Origin: Hygrocybe punicea
Lineage: Eukaryota > Basidiomycota > Agaricomycetes > Agaricales > Hygrophoraceae
Direction: 5' to 3'
Length of the DNA stretch: 64,000 nucleotides
Assembly (NCBI GenBank): GCA_963556145.1
Contig: OY744462.1
Coordinates: forward strand, 8,432,001-8,496,000
Below are positions 21,122 to 31,772 of this stretch, one piece after another (the stretch's first letter is position 1; the number at the start of each line of letters is the position of its first letter). The notes under the pieces were generated by a model. The model ran no database searches. It was not told where the DNA came from and was given only the letters and a program-made list of their open reading frames with translations. The position numbers and the translations under genes are program-made.

Positions 21122-22239
21122 CTATTCTCCCTTCTGCCTGGACACGTAACCCAGGCTGAGCATAGATTGATAGTCTAAGATGTTCTGGTACTTCGGCCGG
21201 TCAACATTGTAGCGCTCGTGAACATTGTCTCTCATGAAATATGCCAAGCATATTCTCTCTCCTCAAGTCCACTTTCTAACCCTGTGAGACAGGAGGCGAC
21301 CTGTGTTTAGTACCACCATACCAGCATCATATTTGAGTGTAAGTGAAAGATCAGGCACGTCGAGTAGAGCACCACTGTGTGTGCCTGCCGATACCAAGGC
21401 ATCAAAGCAGGTAGGCCCTCCTCCCGGATCTCTGTGCCATTTTGTTTCTTGATTGACAATAACGGCCACTGCAGAGTAGGATGTTGTCCAGGATGAAACG
21501 TTGGGAGGTTTTTCTTGGGTTTTAATCAAATCCATCGCCTGACTCCCGGCATGTCGCAATTGGGGGTGTGTTATGGATAATATGGCTTCTAAGAGGTTGT
21601 GTAGGTTGCCCAGCTTGGTCAAGAAGGGTGAAATGAGTGGGTGCTTTATGCTCATCGAGGGGTTAGACTGGTAAGCCAATGTCTGCTGGGCCAGTGGTCA
21701 GGTTAGACACTTCATAGAATCCTGGGTTCATGGTTACTTCACATTATGTGCCCTTGCAAACCATTCTGGTGAGAAATCAACCACCCCAGTTTGGAATTCG
21801 GGTTGGAAAGGTGGTCGGTGAAAGGCTGAGGTCCGCCAGGCATGTTTGGCAGTATTCTGGTCATGTTGTTGGCCAGCCAACTTTGCTTGATTTTGAACCA
21901 TGGCTTTTTCCAAGAGCGGGGAGATAATCTTGACGGCATCGTGGATCTTGCCCTGTTGATTGATTATTAACTGTGCCAAACCCTTTTTGTTATGCGGTTA
22001 TGCGGTTAGCTGACCTTGATCTCCGCACCAAGGATGTTTGGAAGATACCACAGAAGGATACGTCCATGAACATCTGTGATGATGGTGGGTATCTCTACTT
22101 GACCCAACTCTTCTTGTTGATAGTAGTCCTTTAGATTCCATTCCATGCACATTTCATCACCAGCCTCATTGATGATGCCCATTTTGACCTTATCTGCCCA
22201 TCTATCAGCATCCCACCTGATAGGTACTTTTGGTTCCAA
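21122..22239 (-). pseudogene. TET/JBP-type 2-oxoglutarate/Fe(II) dioxygenase
   Basis: Three minus-strand blocks. The block 21263-21679 has the double-stranded beta-helix signature of the fungal TET/JBP family: ETKWHRDPGGGPTCFDALV (HxD metal ligands in HRD), then SLTLKYDAGMVVLNTGRLLS followed by the distal H in LSHRV. After one in-frame TGA (21263-21265) the frame continues GERICLAYFMRDNVHERYNV, the usual family end, to a TAG at 21122-21124. Upstream blocks 21734-21979 and 22006-22239 contain RDADRW-like RWDADRWADKV and IITDVHGRILLWYLP. Family members oxidise 5-methylcytosine or thymine in DNA, and in mushrooms they are expanded beside transposons. The stop lies between the distal His and the C-terminal block, so the copy may be dead; a missed short intron is the alternative. 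The true start was not determined. Confidence 0.7.
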
Positions 22240-23113
22240 TGTTAGTTCAACATCTGAAGGAGCTTGAAGGTACTAACTGGGATTGAGTATGGCTTGTGCC
22301 ACTATATTAATGATTTTATTATAACCTTCTGCTCCAGTTGTTGATTCATTCATTTGGAGACACTTGTGAACCAGTTTCTGTCTGGGATGAATTCATTCAG
22401 CGCATTTAGTTGGACAATTTAGCGCAACAATGACCTCAACCTAATCTGCTCCACCTTGGAGGACGAAGGTGCAGTGGTTCCTAGGAGATCATAAAAACTG
22501 GTTAGATCCAACAAAACCTGGGAGAGCTTGGCTCCCATGAGACACTCTAAGTCATCATGAGCTGGGGTTGGGGTTGACATGGAGGTTTAGGATTGAGGTG
22601 CTTAATATTATATAAGCATTTTATTTTGCGAACAATTCCTTCTGGACCTAACCCTAACAAACTTCAACCTCAACCTGTGCTCCCAGAACAATGTTCAGCC
22701 AAGACCATAATCCCAACCAGTAAGTACCTCAATCTTACTGTAAAGTTATTGTGTATGGTTAGCATTGGGTGTATGATACATTTACGTCACTCATACAATA
22801 CAACATCTGATCTTGCTCTGCATTCATAAACTTCTGAGCTAATCAATGTAGCCTCACAACTTCTAGCCCCACAACTTCTAGCCTAGATAGGTTGCATTCA
22901 ACTTCCAGCCTGTGAGTATTGACCAGCTCTGATAACAAATATAGCTCAACCCCAACTTCCAGGCTGACCGTTAGTTCCGCTGCCTCCGGTAAAAGTGAAA
23001 GAAGCGCTAGCCAGTCAGCACTAGTCTTATGCCTCTTTAAGCAACATTAACTAATATTTCAACTTTGAAGCATTGCCAACAACCCGGAATCCTTCAAAGT
23101 TTGGTCGCTTTAC

Positions 23114-23532
23114 ATGAGTTGCACAGTCGCCGCAACACTACCATTTCACAATGTTCCACAAGACCTTCAAAATTTGTTTCATGAAATAATTCAATGCACT
23201 GAGGAGGATCTTAATCTTGTGGTGAGCACCAACGTTCTTAGTGTCAGCTTCGTGACTGATGTATCTTCTTTTAAGATTTATGAGCTTCAGAAGATTCCCA
23301 ACCAACTCTTGCCCATCCTTCATGAATGCCTGCGTCTCTGGAGAGCCAATCCTATTTTGAGAGACGTTAGTAATGGACTGCAGGATATCTCGCCAGGTCA
23401 ACTTGGTTCCATAATGATTTTGGATCTTGGTGACATGCTTCGGACGTGTGACAAAGTGCAATCATTCCTTGACCAACATCACAAGGTGGAATCAGATTGG
23501 CAAGAGTTGGTTTGGAACAGGGTCCTGGATGT
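23114..23532 (+). pseudogene. Unrecognised ORF cut by the mariner insertion
   Basis: A continuous plus-strand ORF starts at an ATG (MSCTVAATLPFHNVPQDLQN) and runs into the left inverted repeat of the adjacent transposon. It is rich in Leu and acidic residues (LHECLRLWRANPILRDVSNG). Only the part before 23533 is host sequence. Skipping the transposon, the frame would go on as a short tail into 30307. No family recognised. Confidence 0.35.
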
Positions 23533-23534
23533 TA

Positions 23535-23888
23535 TTGTTATTGTCACGTGACTTGGCGGCGTGACCAAAACACTTCATTTTACTCGCGCAGAATGCAATT
23601 GCCATATCTCCCTCAAATCACATCCTATTGACTAGCGATTGAAAATATGGGCTTCTACAGTCATTATCTCAGTGTAAGCCACTTTCCAGACTCTAATTCG
23701 CTTTTTTTATAAATCAACTTTTTCGCAGGTTACACCATCGTGCAGCAGTTCTATAATGAGCAAGCATCATCCTAGTCATGGGAAACTGGTGAGAACTTAT
23801 TCTATGCTATACTATCTTGGTGCTCATAGCATTCCAGGCTCAGTATACCTCTCCGAAGCATCATTTTCTGACCGGCATCATTTCAGTT
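23535..23888 (+). repeat. Left 354-bp terminal inverted repeat of the mariner-type element
   Basis: Matches the reverse complement of 29951-30304 with few differences; similarity stops sharply at TTTCAGTT on both sides. Confidence 0.88.
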
Positions 23889-24177
23889 CGCATCAGCAGT
23901 ACCGCCAGCGGCGCCGGTGACCCAGCTTCATAAATCAGTGTCATAGGTTGATCAATCATGTATATACAGCCTATTGTCTATTATATGTTTGCTCATCCAG
24001 CCTTTGTCCAAGCCTCATGAGTTACATAGCAAAACATGGAAGAATATTCAAACAAATGTTCTACACGCTACAACATATCAATTGGATACCAGATCCCAGC
24101 TATTTTCCACAATACTAACAAGAAAAGAATGATTGGAAAGGGGAAAAAATCAAAGTAGAAGACCAAGATGTTGCCTA

Positions 24178-25374
24178 CACGTATCCGCAGTGCCTGAACC
24201 ACCCAAAGATATCATCACTAGTACTCTCATATAACGCTTCAAGCAAGACACAAACAACCTCCATTGATGAGAGTTCAGACATGGCAAGGCGGGCATATTC
24301 CCCATTGCGGCGAAGGTGATACTTCATGGCAGAAAACGCAAGTTCGATCGGGTTGTAGTCAGGAGAGTACGGCGGTAAAAATTCGTATCGCATGCCTCTA
24401 GCATAAAGAGAACAGCATGAGCCGCAGCCTTCAAGTTATAAGCATACTGACATTGAGCACTCACCGAGAAGTAATAAGATCCAAAATCACAGGATTTTTG
24501 TGAATTCGGCAATTATCCATCACTATCATGGAGTTTGGTTCTGGAAACGGGGACATCTGATCTAACAAACGAGAGATGAAGTCATGGAAAAGATCTGAAT
24601 CGAATGAGCCTTCGATGATATCACAATGAAGGATGCCATCATCGAGAGACAGTGCCGGTAGTACTGAATAGCTACAAGAAAAAGGCTCAGCAGTACTGCC
24701 CATGATAATAAAAGAGAGAATTACCGTCGCCCACGGCAGAAAAATGCTTTCCGAGTAGCTGGCCTCCCACGGATGGCCCAGGCTCTCCCCCGATATGTTG
24801 TGCGGCGATCAACTGCACTCTCGTCAACAAAGACAAGCTGATTAGCTTCGTAGGTCCCAATCCGAGCCGCAAAGTCTGTTCATAGCTCTGCACTTCGTTC
24901 AATCGCTTCCCAAGTCAGCTGGGATAACTGTAGTATAAATATCATTGCTATAGAATTAGAAACGAGCACATACCCTCTTCATCGTGAATCCCCCTTTCCG
25001 CAGTGTCCGCCACACCGTATTTAGGGACACTGATACTCCACACTTTGCTTGTAAGTCCAAACGTAGCTCATCGAGATAGAGGTCGGGTACTCTGGTCATG
25101 GTGGCGAGCAAATGCTGTGATAATTGATCAGCGACATAAATGACACAAAAGCCCCATGTACTTCAACGTCATAATCACAGAGCGCCCGCTGGAGTTGATG
25201 TTTTACTTTTGATGCTGGCACCATGACAGCACCTGTCTGCCCAAAGTGTGCCATTATCCTTTCCACTGAGCGCTTGCTGACATCTGTGTACATGCAGACA
25301 TCATCCATAGACATCGATGTTGATAGACGGACGACAATCCATTGCACTAGCTCAGGGATGGCTTTGCCTTGAAC
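24178..25374 (-). CDS. IS630/Tc1-mariner type DDE transposase
   Basis: Enzyme for cut-and-paste transposition of the surrounding element. The first exon (from about 25374) carries a helix-turn-helix-like region (SMDDVCMYTDVSKRSVERIM). Then VWRTLRKGGFTMKRV (about 24975-25015), and the catalytic DDE domain: FVDESAVDRRTTYRGRAW (about 24790-24845, first Asp), MIVMDNCRIHKNPVI (about 24490-24535, second Asp), and LPPYSPDYNPIELAFSAMKY (about 24320-24380, Glu). The last exon ends FGWFRHCGYV-stop near 24178. Exons are split by short GT..AG introns around 24400-24460, 24675-24720, 24905-24970 and 25100-25150. All three catalytic residues are present and I saw no disabling stop in the exon chain, so it may be active. 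Exon borders are by eye. Confidence 0.8.
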
Positions 25375-25499
25375 CATCAGTGATACAAGGTGAGTGGAAA
25401 GTTGCGAAGTTGAACTTGCTTACCATTTTCGCATGCTTTCCCACCATGACTCATTTTCAATAACACTCGAGTTCACTATTTCATCTAGGACAATGGTTC

Positions 25500-27330
25500 A
25501 AGTGTGGGAGCTGGCTAAAAGGACGATAATTTCTCCCAGCACAGTCTCAGGCGCATGGGACGACACAGGCATGTTTGCTTTTCCTTCCTTCGTTTCACAG
25601 CTGAGCTAACGTGTTCAAATTGGAACGCGAGAGGCCTGCATTTGCTGTTCACCAAGACACACTGTACTACACCCAAGACAAATACGTCCGCGCATTCGAT
25701 TTCAACTGCTTGATGACTTCTGGACTACAGACTGCGTGCTTACAAAGTTCGAGTCGAAGAGTCACCGCGTAAAGGGTATGTTTACGATCTGCGCAGTCTT
25801 CAGCGTGACCAATACCCATTGCAGGATTGGCATTCCATCCTACCCAACCTCTCCTCGCAGCTAGCTTACACAACGGAAGCGTTCAGTTGTGGAATTATCG
25901 TATGGGCGTACTCGTAGACCGATTTGAGGAACATGAAGGCATGTCGCAACATATATGATGGGGAATTCACTCCATCCTGATTGATTCACATAGGTCCAGT
26001 GCGAGGTGTTGCTATTCATCCCACCAGGGCTCTATTGGCTACCGGAGGCGACGACTATAAGATCAAGGTCTGGGGTGAGCCTCGTCTTGATTTGCTTCAC
26101 ACCAAGGTCTGACTTGATTCAGACCTCAAGCCTCAAAGTAGGCGGTGTCTCTTCACATTGCACGGACATTTGGATTACGTTCGCTCCGTCCAATTCCACC
26201 ACGAAATGCCCTGGATTGTGAGTTGTCCTTTTCATGGTGTAACAATTGCTTATTTTCGAGCAAAAGATGTATGCCTTTGATGACCAAACCATCCGCATAT
26301 GGAATAGCACGTCTTGCAACTGCATTGCTATTTTTACCGGTCATTCTCACTTCGTCATGTCGGCCCAATTTCACCCAAAAGACGATCTTGTTGTTTCAGC
26401 CTCCATGGATCAGACCGTAGGTCTTCATCTGACATGTGCACAACAGCTCATTGAGGTTCGGGACCTCTCAAATTCCGTCGTCAAAACCATCAAACCGCCC
26501 ATGCAGACTAATGAGATTTTCTACGGAGGCACTGCCAGTCTCATCTTGAGCTCCACCTCTTCTGTCGTGCTTTATGATATTCAACAACAGAAGACTGTTG
26601 CAGAGGTAAACAGTCCACCTGTGAAATATGCCATATGGAGTGGGGACAAATCATTGGTGGCTTTGATGAGCAAGCACAGTACGTCTGGCTTTCCGACCTT
26701 TATTGTGGTCTTATTCTGTTTTGGTGTTCTACTTTCCCTCTTAGCTATTACCATTGCAAACAAGAATTTCTCCCAGCATTGTCTCATTCATGAAACCATC
26801 CGAATCAAGTCAGGCGCATGGGACGACACAGGCGTGTTTATATTTTCCACACTCAACCACGTCAAATATTGTCTATCACAAGGGTACGTTAGCATGCCAC
26901 CTGGCGTCGCGACTCTTCGTAATCTGAATTTGTATTTAGCGATCATGGTGTCATCTGCACTCTCGATAACCCCGTCTACTTGACCCGAATCAAAGGCAAA
27001 ATGATACATTGCCTCGATCGCTCGGCATGCCCACGTACTATCACCTTTGATCCAACGGAATATCGCTTCAAGCTCGCACTGCTGCGTAATAATCACGAGG
27101 AGATGCTACATATCATTCGGACGTCAACCCTTCTTGGCCAGAGTATAATTGCTTACTTGCAGCAAAAAGGATTCCCAGAGGTGAGGAATACCTGCCTTCT
27201 AGTGTGAGATTTATTTGACTCTGGTGGCAGATTGCCCTGCATTTCGTCCAAGATAATAACACGCGTTTTGATCTCGCCATCGAGTCGAGCAAGGTAGCAA
27301 GATGGAGCTCCTCAGTACACCTACGTTCGA
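25500..27330 (+). pseudogene. Captured and rearranged alpha-COP (coatomer subunit alpha) gene fragment
   Basis: Pieces of the COPI coat alpha subunit. WD40 part: WNYRMGVLVD-like sequence (about 25880-25920), [20 protein letters not shown] (about 25995-26060), [16 protein letters not shown] (about 26170-26215), DDQTIRIWNSTSCNCIAIF and SAQFHPKDDLVVSASMDQTV (26280-26420). Middle part: IKPPMQTNEIFYGGTASLIL, YDIQQQKTVAEV (26490-26610), NKNFSQHCLIHETIRIKSGA, CSLDRSA-like CLDRSACPRTITFDPTEYRF, NNHEEMLHIIRTSTLLGQSI (26760-27170). It ends about FVQDNNTRFDLAIE (about 27245-27290), so roughly the first half of the protein is represented. A piece that belongs in the middle ([20 protein letters not shown], 25620-25690) comes before the N-terminal part, and GAWDDTG occurs twice (about 25550 and 26815). 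Frame changes make it non-functional. Confidence 0.8.
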
Positions 27331-27528
27331 CATACATTTCATAGACATTTGAATCACAATTTATGAACCTTCTCATGCTTCATATATGTCACCGAAAAGC
27401 TTACTGCCAAACTAAATAGGGGGACCATGGACTAGAGATAGACTCCGACAAATACACTAGAAGCGTGGGCAATGTTCCGTAGCTAAACTGAAAATACAGG
27501 CACGTTCTCGGGCAAATTTCCCCCCATA

Positions 27529-29668
27529 TGACCCAGTTGCCAGTGCCTATGGGACAAGGAGCAGTAAAAGCACGACAGCAGGCGGCAAAGGCCAAACGCC
27601 AGGCCGATGCTGCTCTCAAAGGTGCAATTGGATGCATTGCCTCTCCCTAAACGACGCTGATTTATTGCTACAGCCAAAACAGGTGGAAAAGACGATAGCA
27701 ATGCTACAGAACTCACTGGACTTGCTCCTCCCATCCCTGTCCGTCCAAGCAGCCGTGCTTCAGCTGTATCTAATCCCCGTTCTTCGAGGAGTATGAAGTC
27801 CTCTGGAGATCATGAAGTTACCACTAAACGACCTGTCCGCCAATCTGCAAAAGCTGTCAAGGCACTGTTGAGGGAGATTCAGGCAAGTGAGATCGAAGAG
27901 GAAGAGGACAATGGACCTGGATTGGAAGAGTCTCAAGATGAACCAGGATATGCTGATGCGGATGAGGATGATCAAGACGAGGACGACTATGACGAAATTG
28001 GCGACAAGGAGAACTCAGACTTGGAGGAATCAGACGAAGCAAAGCCAGCTGCAAAGGCAAACCCGATGGCTGAAAAGGGCAAGAAAGCCTTGCCGACTGT
28101 CACGGCAGATGAGATTAGCAGCGAGTCATTTGATGAAGACAGTATGCATTTCCAACCACACTTGGGGCCTCGTCTCACTCTTTCACACCAGTGAGGCCAG
28201 CTGTGAAGGCAAAATTAACTGCGAAGGCGAAATCAACTGCGAAGGCGAAATCAACTGCGAAGGCAAATCCGACAACCAAAAAGGACAAGACCATCGCAGT
28301 GGATGAGATTAGCAGTGAGGAGTCGTCTGATGAAGACAGTATGCTTTGTTCTGACCGTACTCAGGCCTCATCTCATGCCATTTCCTTCACAGTCGCTTTC
28401 ACATTTACTATGGAAGTGCTTAGTGCCTCGAAACAGTCCCGCAATATTGATGTCATCTCATCATTGATCTCACTCTATTCTCTCCAACAGAAGATAGCAA
28501 GTTCTTTGAACATCTATCCTGAATCCTTACAAGCACAATATCGCTTTAGTACCGATTCGAAGGACTCTCTCTCTTGCGATCTTTTAACTCACGGCCACTT
28601 CAACACACTTCTCCGACTTCTCCGCGAACGATCCGTTCCAGCCAAGTTGGCCAATGGTCGGCGTTCGACTCGGAAGATGAAGGCATTTACATTGCAAGTC
28701 TCTAACAAAGGTGATTCCCCCTATGTGGGGTCCACGGATACAAAGGTACGTATAATTCTGTTGGATTCCTATCACGTTGAGTTAAACATTTTTCGCAGGG
28801 CGGTGGGTCTGCGAAGTCCAAAGCAGCTGCTGCTCTCAAAGAGCAGGTGAAGACTGCAGCGGATACTTTCCATGAACAACGCGTTACGGCCCGCCTCGCC
28901 ATTACAGAGCACTGGACCTGTGAGATACACAGTCTACCCAACAAGGCGTCGTTGTGCTTCAAGAATCCGTCAACGGGCTTATGTCATCCAATCACGGAGA
29001 ATAATCTGAACCTTTGGGCAGCGCTTCATGTATGTATTTTTCTATTCATATCTATGATGCTAATTTTTTGCCAGGTCAAGGATCCTCATGCCAATCCTGT
29101 CAATGAGAAGCCGGCTGAGGTCAATGTGCTGGGAAATACTGCACGAGGACGACTGGCAGCTAAACCGTCTGCAAATCCCAATGACCAAGTCACATTCCCT
29201 TACGGCTGCTATCCGCCACCATTGATGTCGCCGGCAATGTATTATTCATCTATGGTAGCTCCTCAGATGCCAGCGGGATTTTTCCCGCCAGCCCCTGGAT
29301 TCACTGTACCGCTGTCAGGTTTTTTGCCACCTCCGGGACCATCCACGGTTCCTCCTCCTGTTCTTTCGCAACCATTGAATTATCCCCTCATCTCTGAGTG
29401 GATTGAATATTGCGACCGACATCCCAATCGTGTTGGCGGCAATCTCAGTTCTGTCATTCCAAAATTCCAGGACCAAGGCTTCCGCTACATAAATCAACTC
29501 ACTGGCAGTCGTGTCACCATCGAAAAGCTCTCAGACTGGCTCTCCGTTGGCCCTGGGACAGCTGATTTAATCATCAGCTATGCAGAGGAGGATTGTAAAC
29601 TGATCGCAACAGGTACTTTCAGGATGGAATTGCCGCGTGGGTTGGTCGCGGCAGCAGAGGAAATTTAG
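27529..29668 (+). CDS. Accessory gene of the mariner-type element, unknown function
   Basis: Starts MTQLPVPMGQGAVKARQQAA and runs through several exons. The N-terminal part is basic, followed by a strongly acidic stretch (EEEEDNGPGLEESQ, 27890-28030), Ala/Lys tandem repeats (AKAKSTAKAKSTAKA, about 28205-28270), a middle segment (SKQSRNIDVISSLISLYSLQ, 28430-28490), a Pro-rich segment (29210-29370), and a C-terminal domain YPLISEWIEYCDRHPNRVGG..FQDQGFRYINQL..LSDWL that looks like a SAM-type helical domain (29385-29600). It ends LVAAAEEI-stop at 29668. Introns are likely at about 28143-28190, 28745-28798 and 29032-29075. Such proteins recur in Agaricomycete genomes; the role is unknown. Confidence 0.55.
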
Positions 29669-29950
29669 TCTCGCTATCAACGGTCTTAGCCTCCCCCTTC
29701 ACATATTCATGTATCGAGTGTTCTTTATTGTCCGAAGGTGTTTCAACACACCTGATTCTCTTCTCGACGGTTTGATGTGTTCAACACGCTTTTTTTTATT
29801 ATGCTACACTAATACATTCCACTGGTGATAAAAAATTGAGTTCTGAGACCAAGGCTGAATGAATGTACATTGTAATACTAGATAATGGAATGTACACACT
29901 ACCTACGACACCCATTTATGATGCTGGGCAATGTCAAAGTTCATAATACC

Positions 29951-30304
29951 AACTGAAATGATGCCGGTCAGAAAATGATGCTTCGGAGAGGTATACTGAG
30001 CCTGGAATGCTATGAGCACCAAGATAGTGAAGCATGGAACAGATTCTCACCAGTTTCCAATGGCTAGGATGATGCTTGCTCATCATAGAACCGCTGCACG
30101 ATGGTGTAACCTGCGAAAAAGTTGATTTATAAAAATAGCGAATTAGAGTCTGGAAAGTGGCTTACACCGAGACAATGACTGTAGAAGCCCATATTTTCAA
30201 CCGCTAGTCAATAGGATGTGATTTGAGGGAGATATGGCAATTGCATTCTGCGCGAGTAAAATGAAGTGTTTTGGTCACGCCGCCAAGTCACGTGACAATA
30301 ACAA
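29951..30304 (-). repeat. Right 354-bp terminal inverted repeat of the mariner-type element
   Basis: Inverted partner of 23535-23888; its outer end CAATAACAA is followed by the TA target duplication at 30305-30306. Confidence 0.88.
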
Positions 30305-30330
30305 TAATCAGCCTGGTGGGAATGGGTGGA

Positions 30331-30858
30331 TTTTACAGTGACTCCAAGTTATAACAGCAGTTGGTGGTAGATACTGATTTAACCCCTTGCAACAGTAGCT
30401 TCAAGATGAAACTAGCCAATGGTATCTATGGCACTATACTGCCAGACGAGTTGATGGGTCGGTATCAGATGCCCGATGTCGTGTGGTCCATAACCCATCA
30501 GCTGGAGGGAGAGTGCAACATCGTCACTCTCAGTCCTACCAAGGCTTGGTGTGTGTGTGCTGGGGAAGGAAAGCCTGATGCAACGGAAGTGGCATCACTC
30601 AACTAGGTCATGATGGCTGGTGCAGCATGCACTTATCACCAGATCTCACTTGGCAAAGCGGATCCTCAAGTCCTTTTGTTCACCATCAACATGACCTCAG
30701 TTTGGTTCTTCCTCATGACTGCCACAAGAAAACCCCAAAGTAATCTGGACGCTCCGAAATGGTCCCTGCAGTGTAGACCCATCAACTTCGAACTCGATCT
30801 ATGCAATCTTAGAGATTGTTTCCAGTTACAAGCTTTCACGAGGGGTTTGGCACATTGA
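30331..30858 (+). pseudogene. Unrecognised ORF pair right of the mariner insertion
   Basis: One plus frame from about 30361 (NSSFKMKLANGIYGTILPDE, PDVVWSITHQLEGECNI) to a stop at 30604-30606, then MMAGAACTYHQISLGKADPQ to 30858. It may be the right part of the gene whose left part is 23114-23532, but the join is not demonstrable. No family recognised. Confidence 0.3.
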
Positions 30859-31169
30859 AATAACCTGGTTTCTCAATACATGCATGCCCTGTTTTCACAA
30901 CGTGGATCCAACCAAGTAAAGACTTGGTGGACTGACCCAAAGAATGCCTCAAAGGTATCTGTAGGCAACCTGTCTTGTCATGATTTGACACCAACATCTT
31001 CACAATGCCATAGCGGTGACTGTCGCAAAAATGAAACACAGATTAGTGGTGCTTTAGGGGCAGGGAAGCATATCAAGTTAGGTGTTCACATCAGGATAAC
31101 CATGGCATGGTTGGGGAATGTATGGAAGTCTTAGCCTCTGTTTGTATTTTACATCTCCAGCTCATATAT

Positions 31170-31375
31170 CACTGGAATGGTTGTTATCTGACGTCTGATC
31201 AGTGCAATGGACATTATTATGATATTACAACAAATTGTATTGTACTTCATTGTCATGCTGTCACTTTTGCAAGAGAGATGAATATGGTTAATCCCACCAG
31301 ACCGATCCAGAACATAAAGTTTAGGATTCTAACTGGGTTACCACAAGTGCATTTAAAATCTAGTGCCATCCAACA
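31170..31375 (+). repeat. Direct repeat, copy 1
   Basis: Shares with 31585-31766 the order CATTATTATGATATT, CTTCATTGTCATGCTGT, CTTTTGCAAGAG, AATCCCACCAGACC, CCAGAACATAAAGTTT and GGATTCTAACTGGG. The CCAGAACATAAAGTT motif also occurs in the hairpin array at 19987. Confidence 0.65.
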
Positions 31376-31389
31376 ACACCTGTGACAGC

Positions 31390-31560
31390 ATGGCGGTCAT
31401 GAGTGTCTCATGATAAGGGTTAGAACCGGTGTTACTGCTGAACCCAAGCTTGCAGCACCTGAGCCACTGCCTAAGGGTCGATGGGGCAGCAGGTTCAAAT
31501 GGCTGCATTCTATACTGCAACGGTTTTAAAAATACTATAACCCTTCTCAAACCCCTCCAA
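31390..31560 (-). mobile_element. Possible tRNA-derived SINE
   Basis: On the minus strand a TGGCTCAGGTG A-box-like site (about 31465-31475) is followed 39 bases later by GGTTCTAACCC, a close match to the pol III B box (about 31418-31428). It lies between the two direct repeats. No poly-A-like tail or target duplication could be fixed. Confidence 0.35.
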
Positions 31561-31584
31561 TATGACCTTTATATGGTCCATTTG

Positions 31585-31766
31585 TACTTTACACACTGGA
31601 TTGGTAGTTATGTGACATCTCATCCATGTGATGAACATTATTATGATATTGTATTATACTTCATTGTCATGCTGTTACTTTTGCAAGAGATGAATGTGGA
31701 TAATCCCACCAGACCTAACCAGAACATAAAGTTTCGGATTCTAACTGGGAAACCGAAGGTGCATTC
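31585..31766 (+). repeat. Direct repeat, copy 2
   Basis: Second copy of the block described at 31170-31375, about 80 percent similar by eye. Confidence 0.65.
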
Positions 31767-31772
31767 ACAATC

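Larger units (their letters stand above)
23535..30304. mobile_element. Cargo-carrying Tc1/mariner (IS630) superfamily element, 6770 bp
   Basis: Bounded by 354-bp inverted repeats at 23535-23888 and 29951-30304, outer ends TTGTTATTGTCACGTGACTT. A TA dinucleotide adjoins each end (23533-23534 and 30305-30306), the duplication made by this superfamily. Inside: a DDE transposase on the minus strand (24178-25374), a scrambled partial alpha-COP gene on the plus strand (about 25500-27330), and a multi-exon plus-strand gene (27529-29668). The element sits between unrelated gene remnants. Its terminal repeats still match closely by eye, suggesting a fairly young insertion. Confidence 0.87.

Noticed and set aside
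21660..21740. tRNA-like sequence (GGGCCAGTGGTCAGG then GGGTTCATGG)
   Set aside because: The B-box part departs from the consensus at key bases and no cloverleaf forms by eye.
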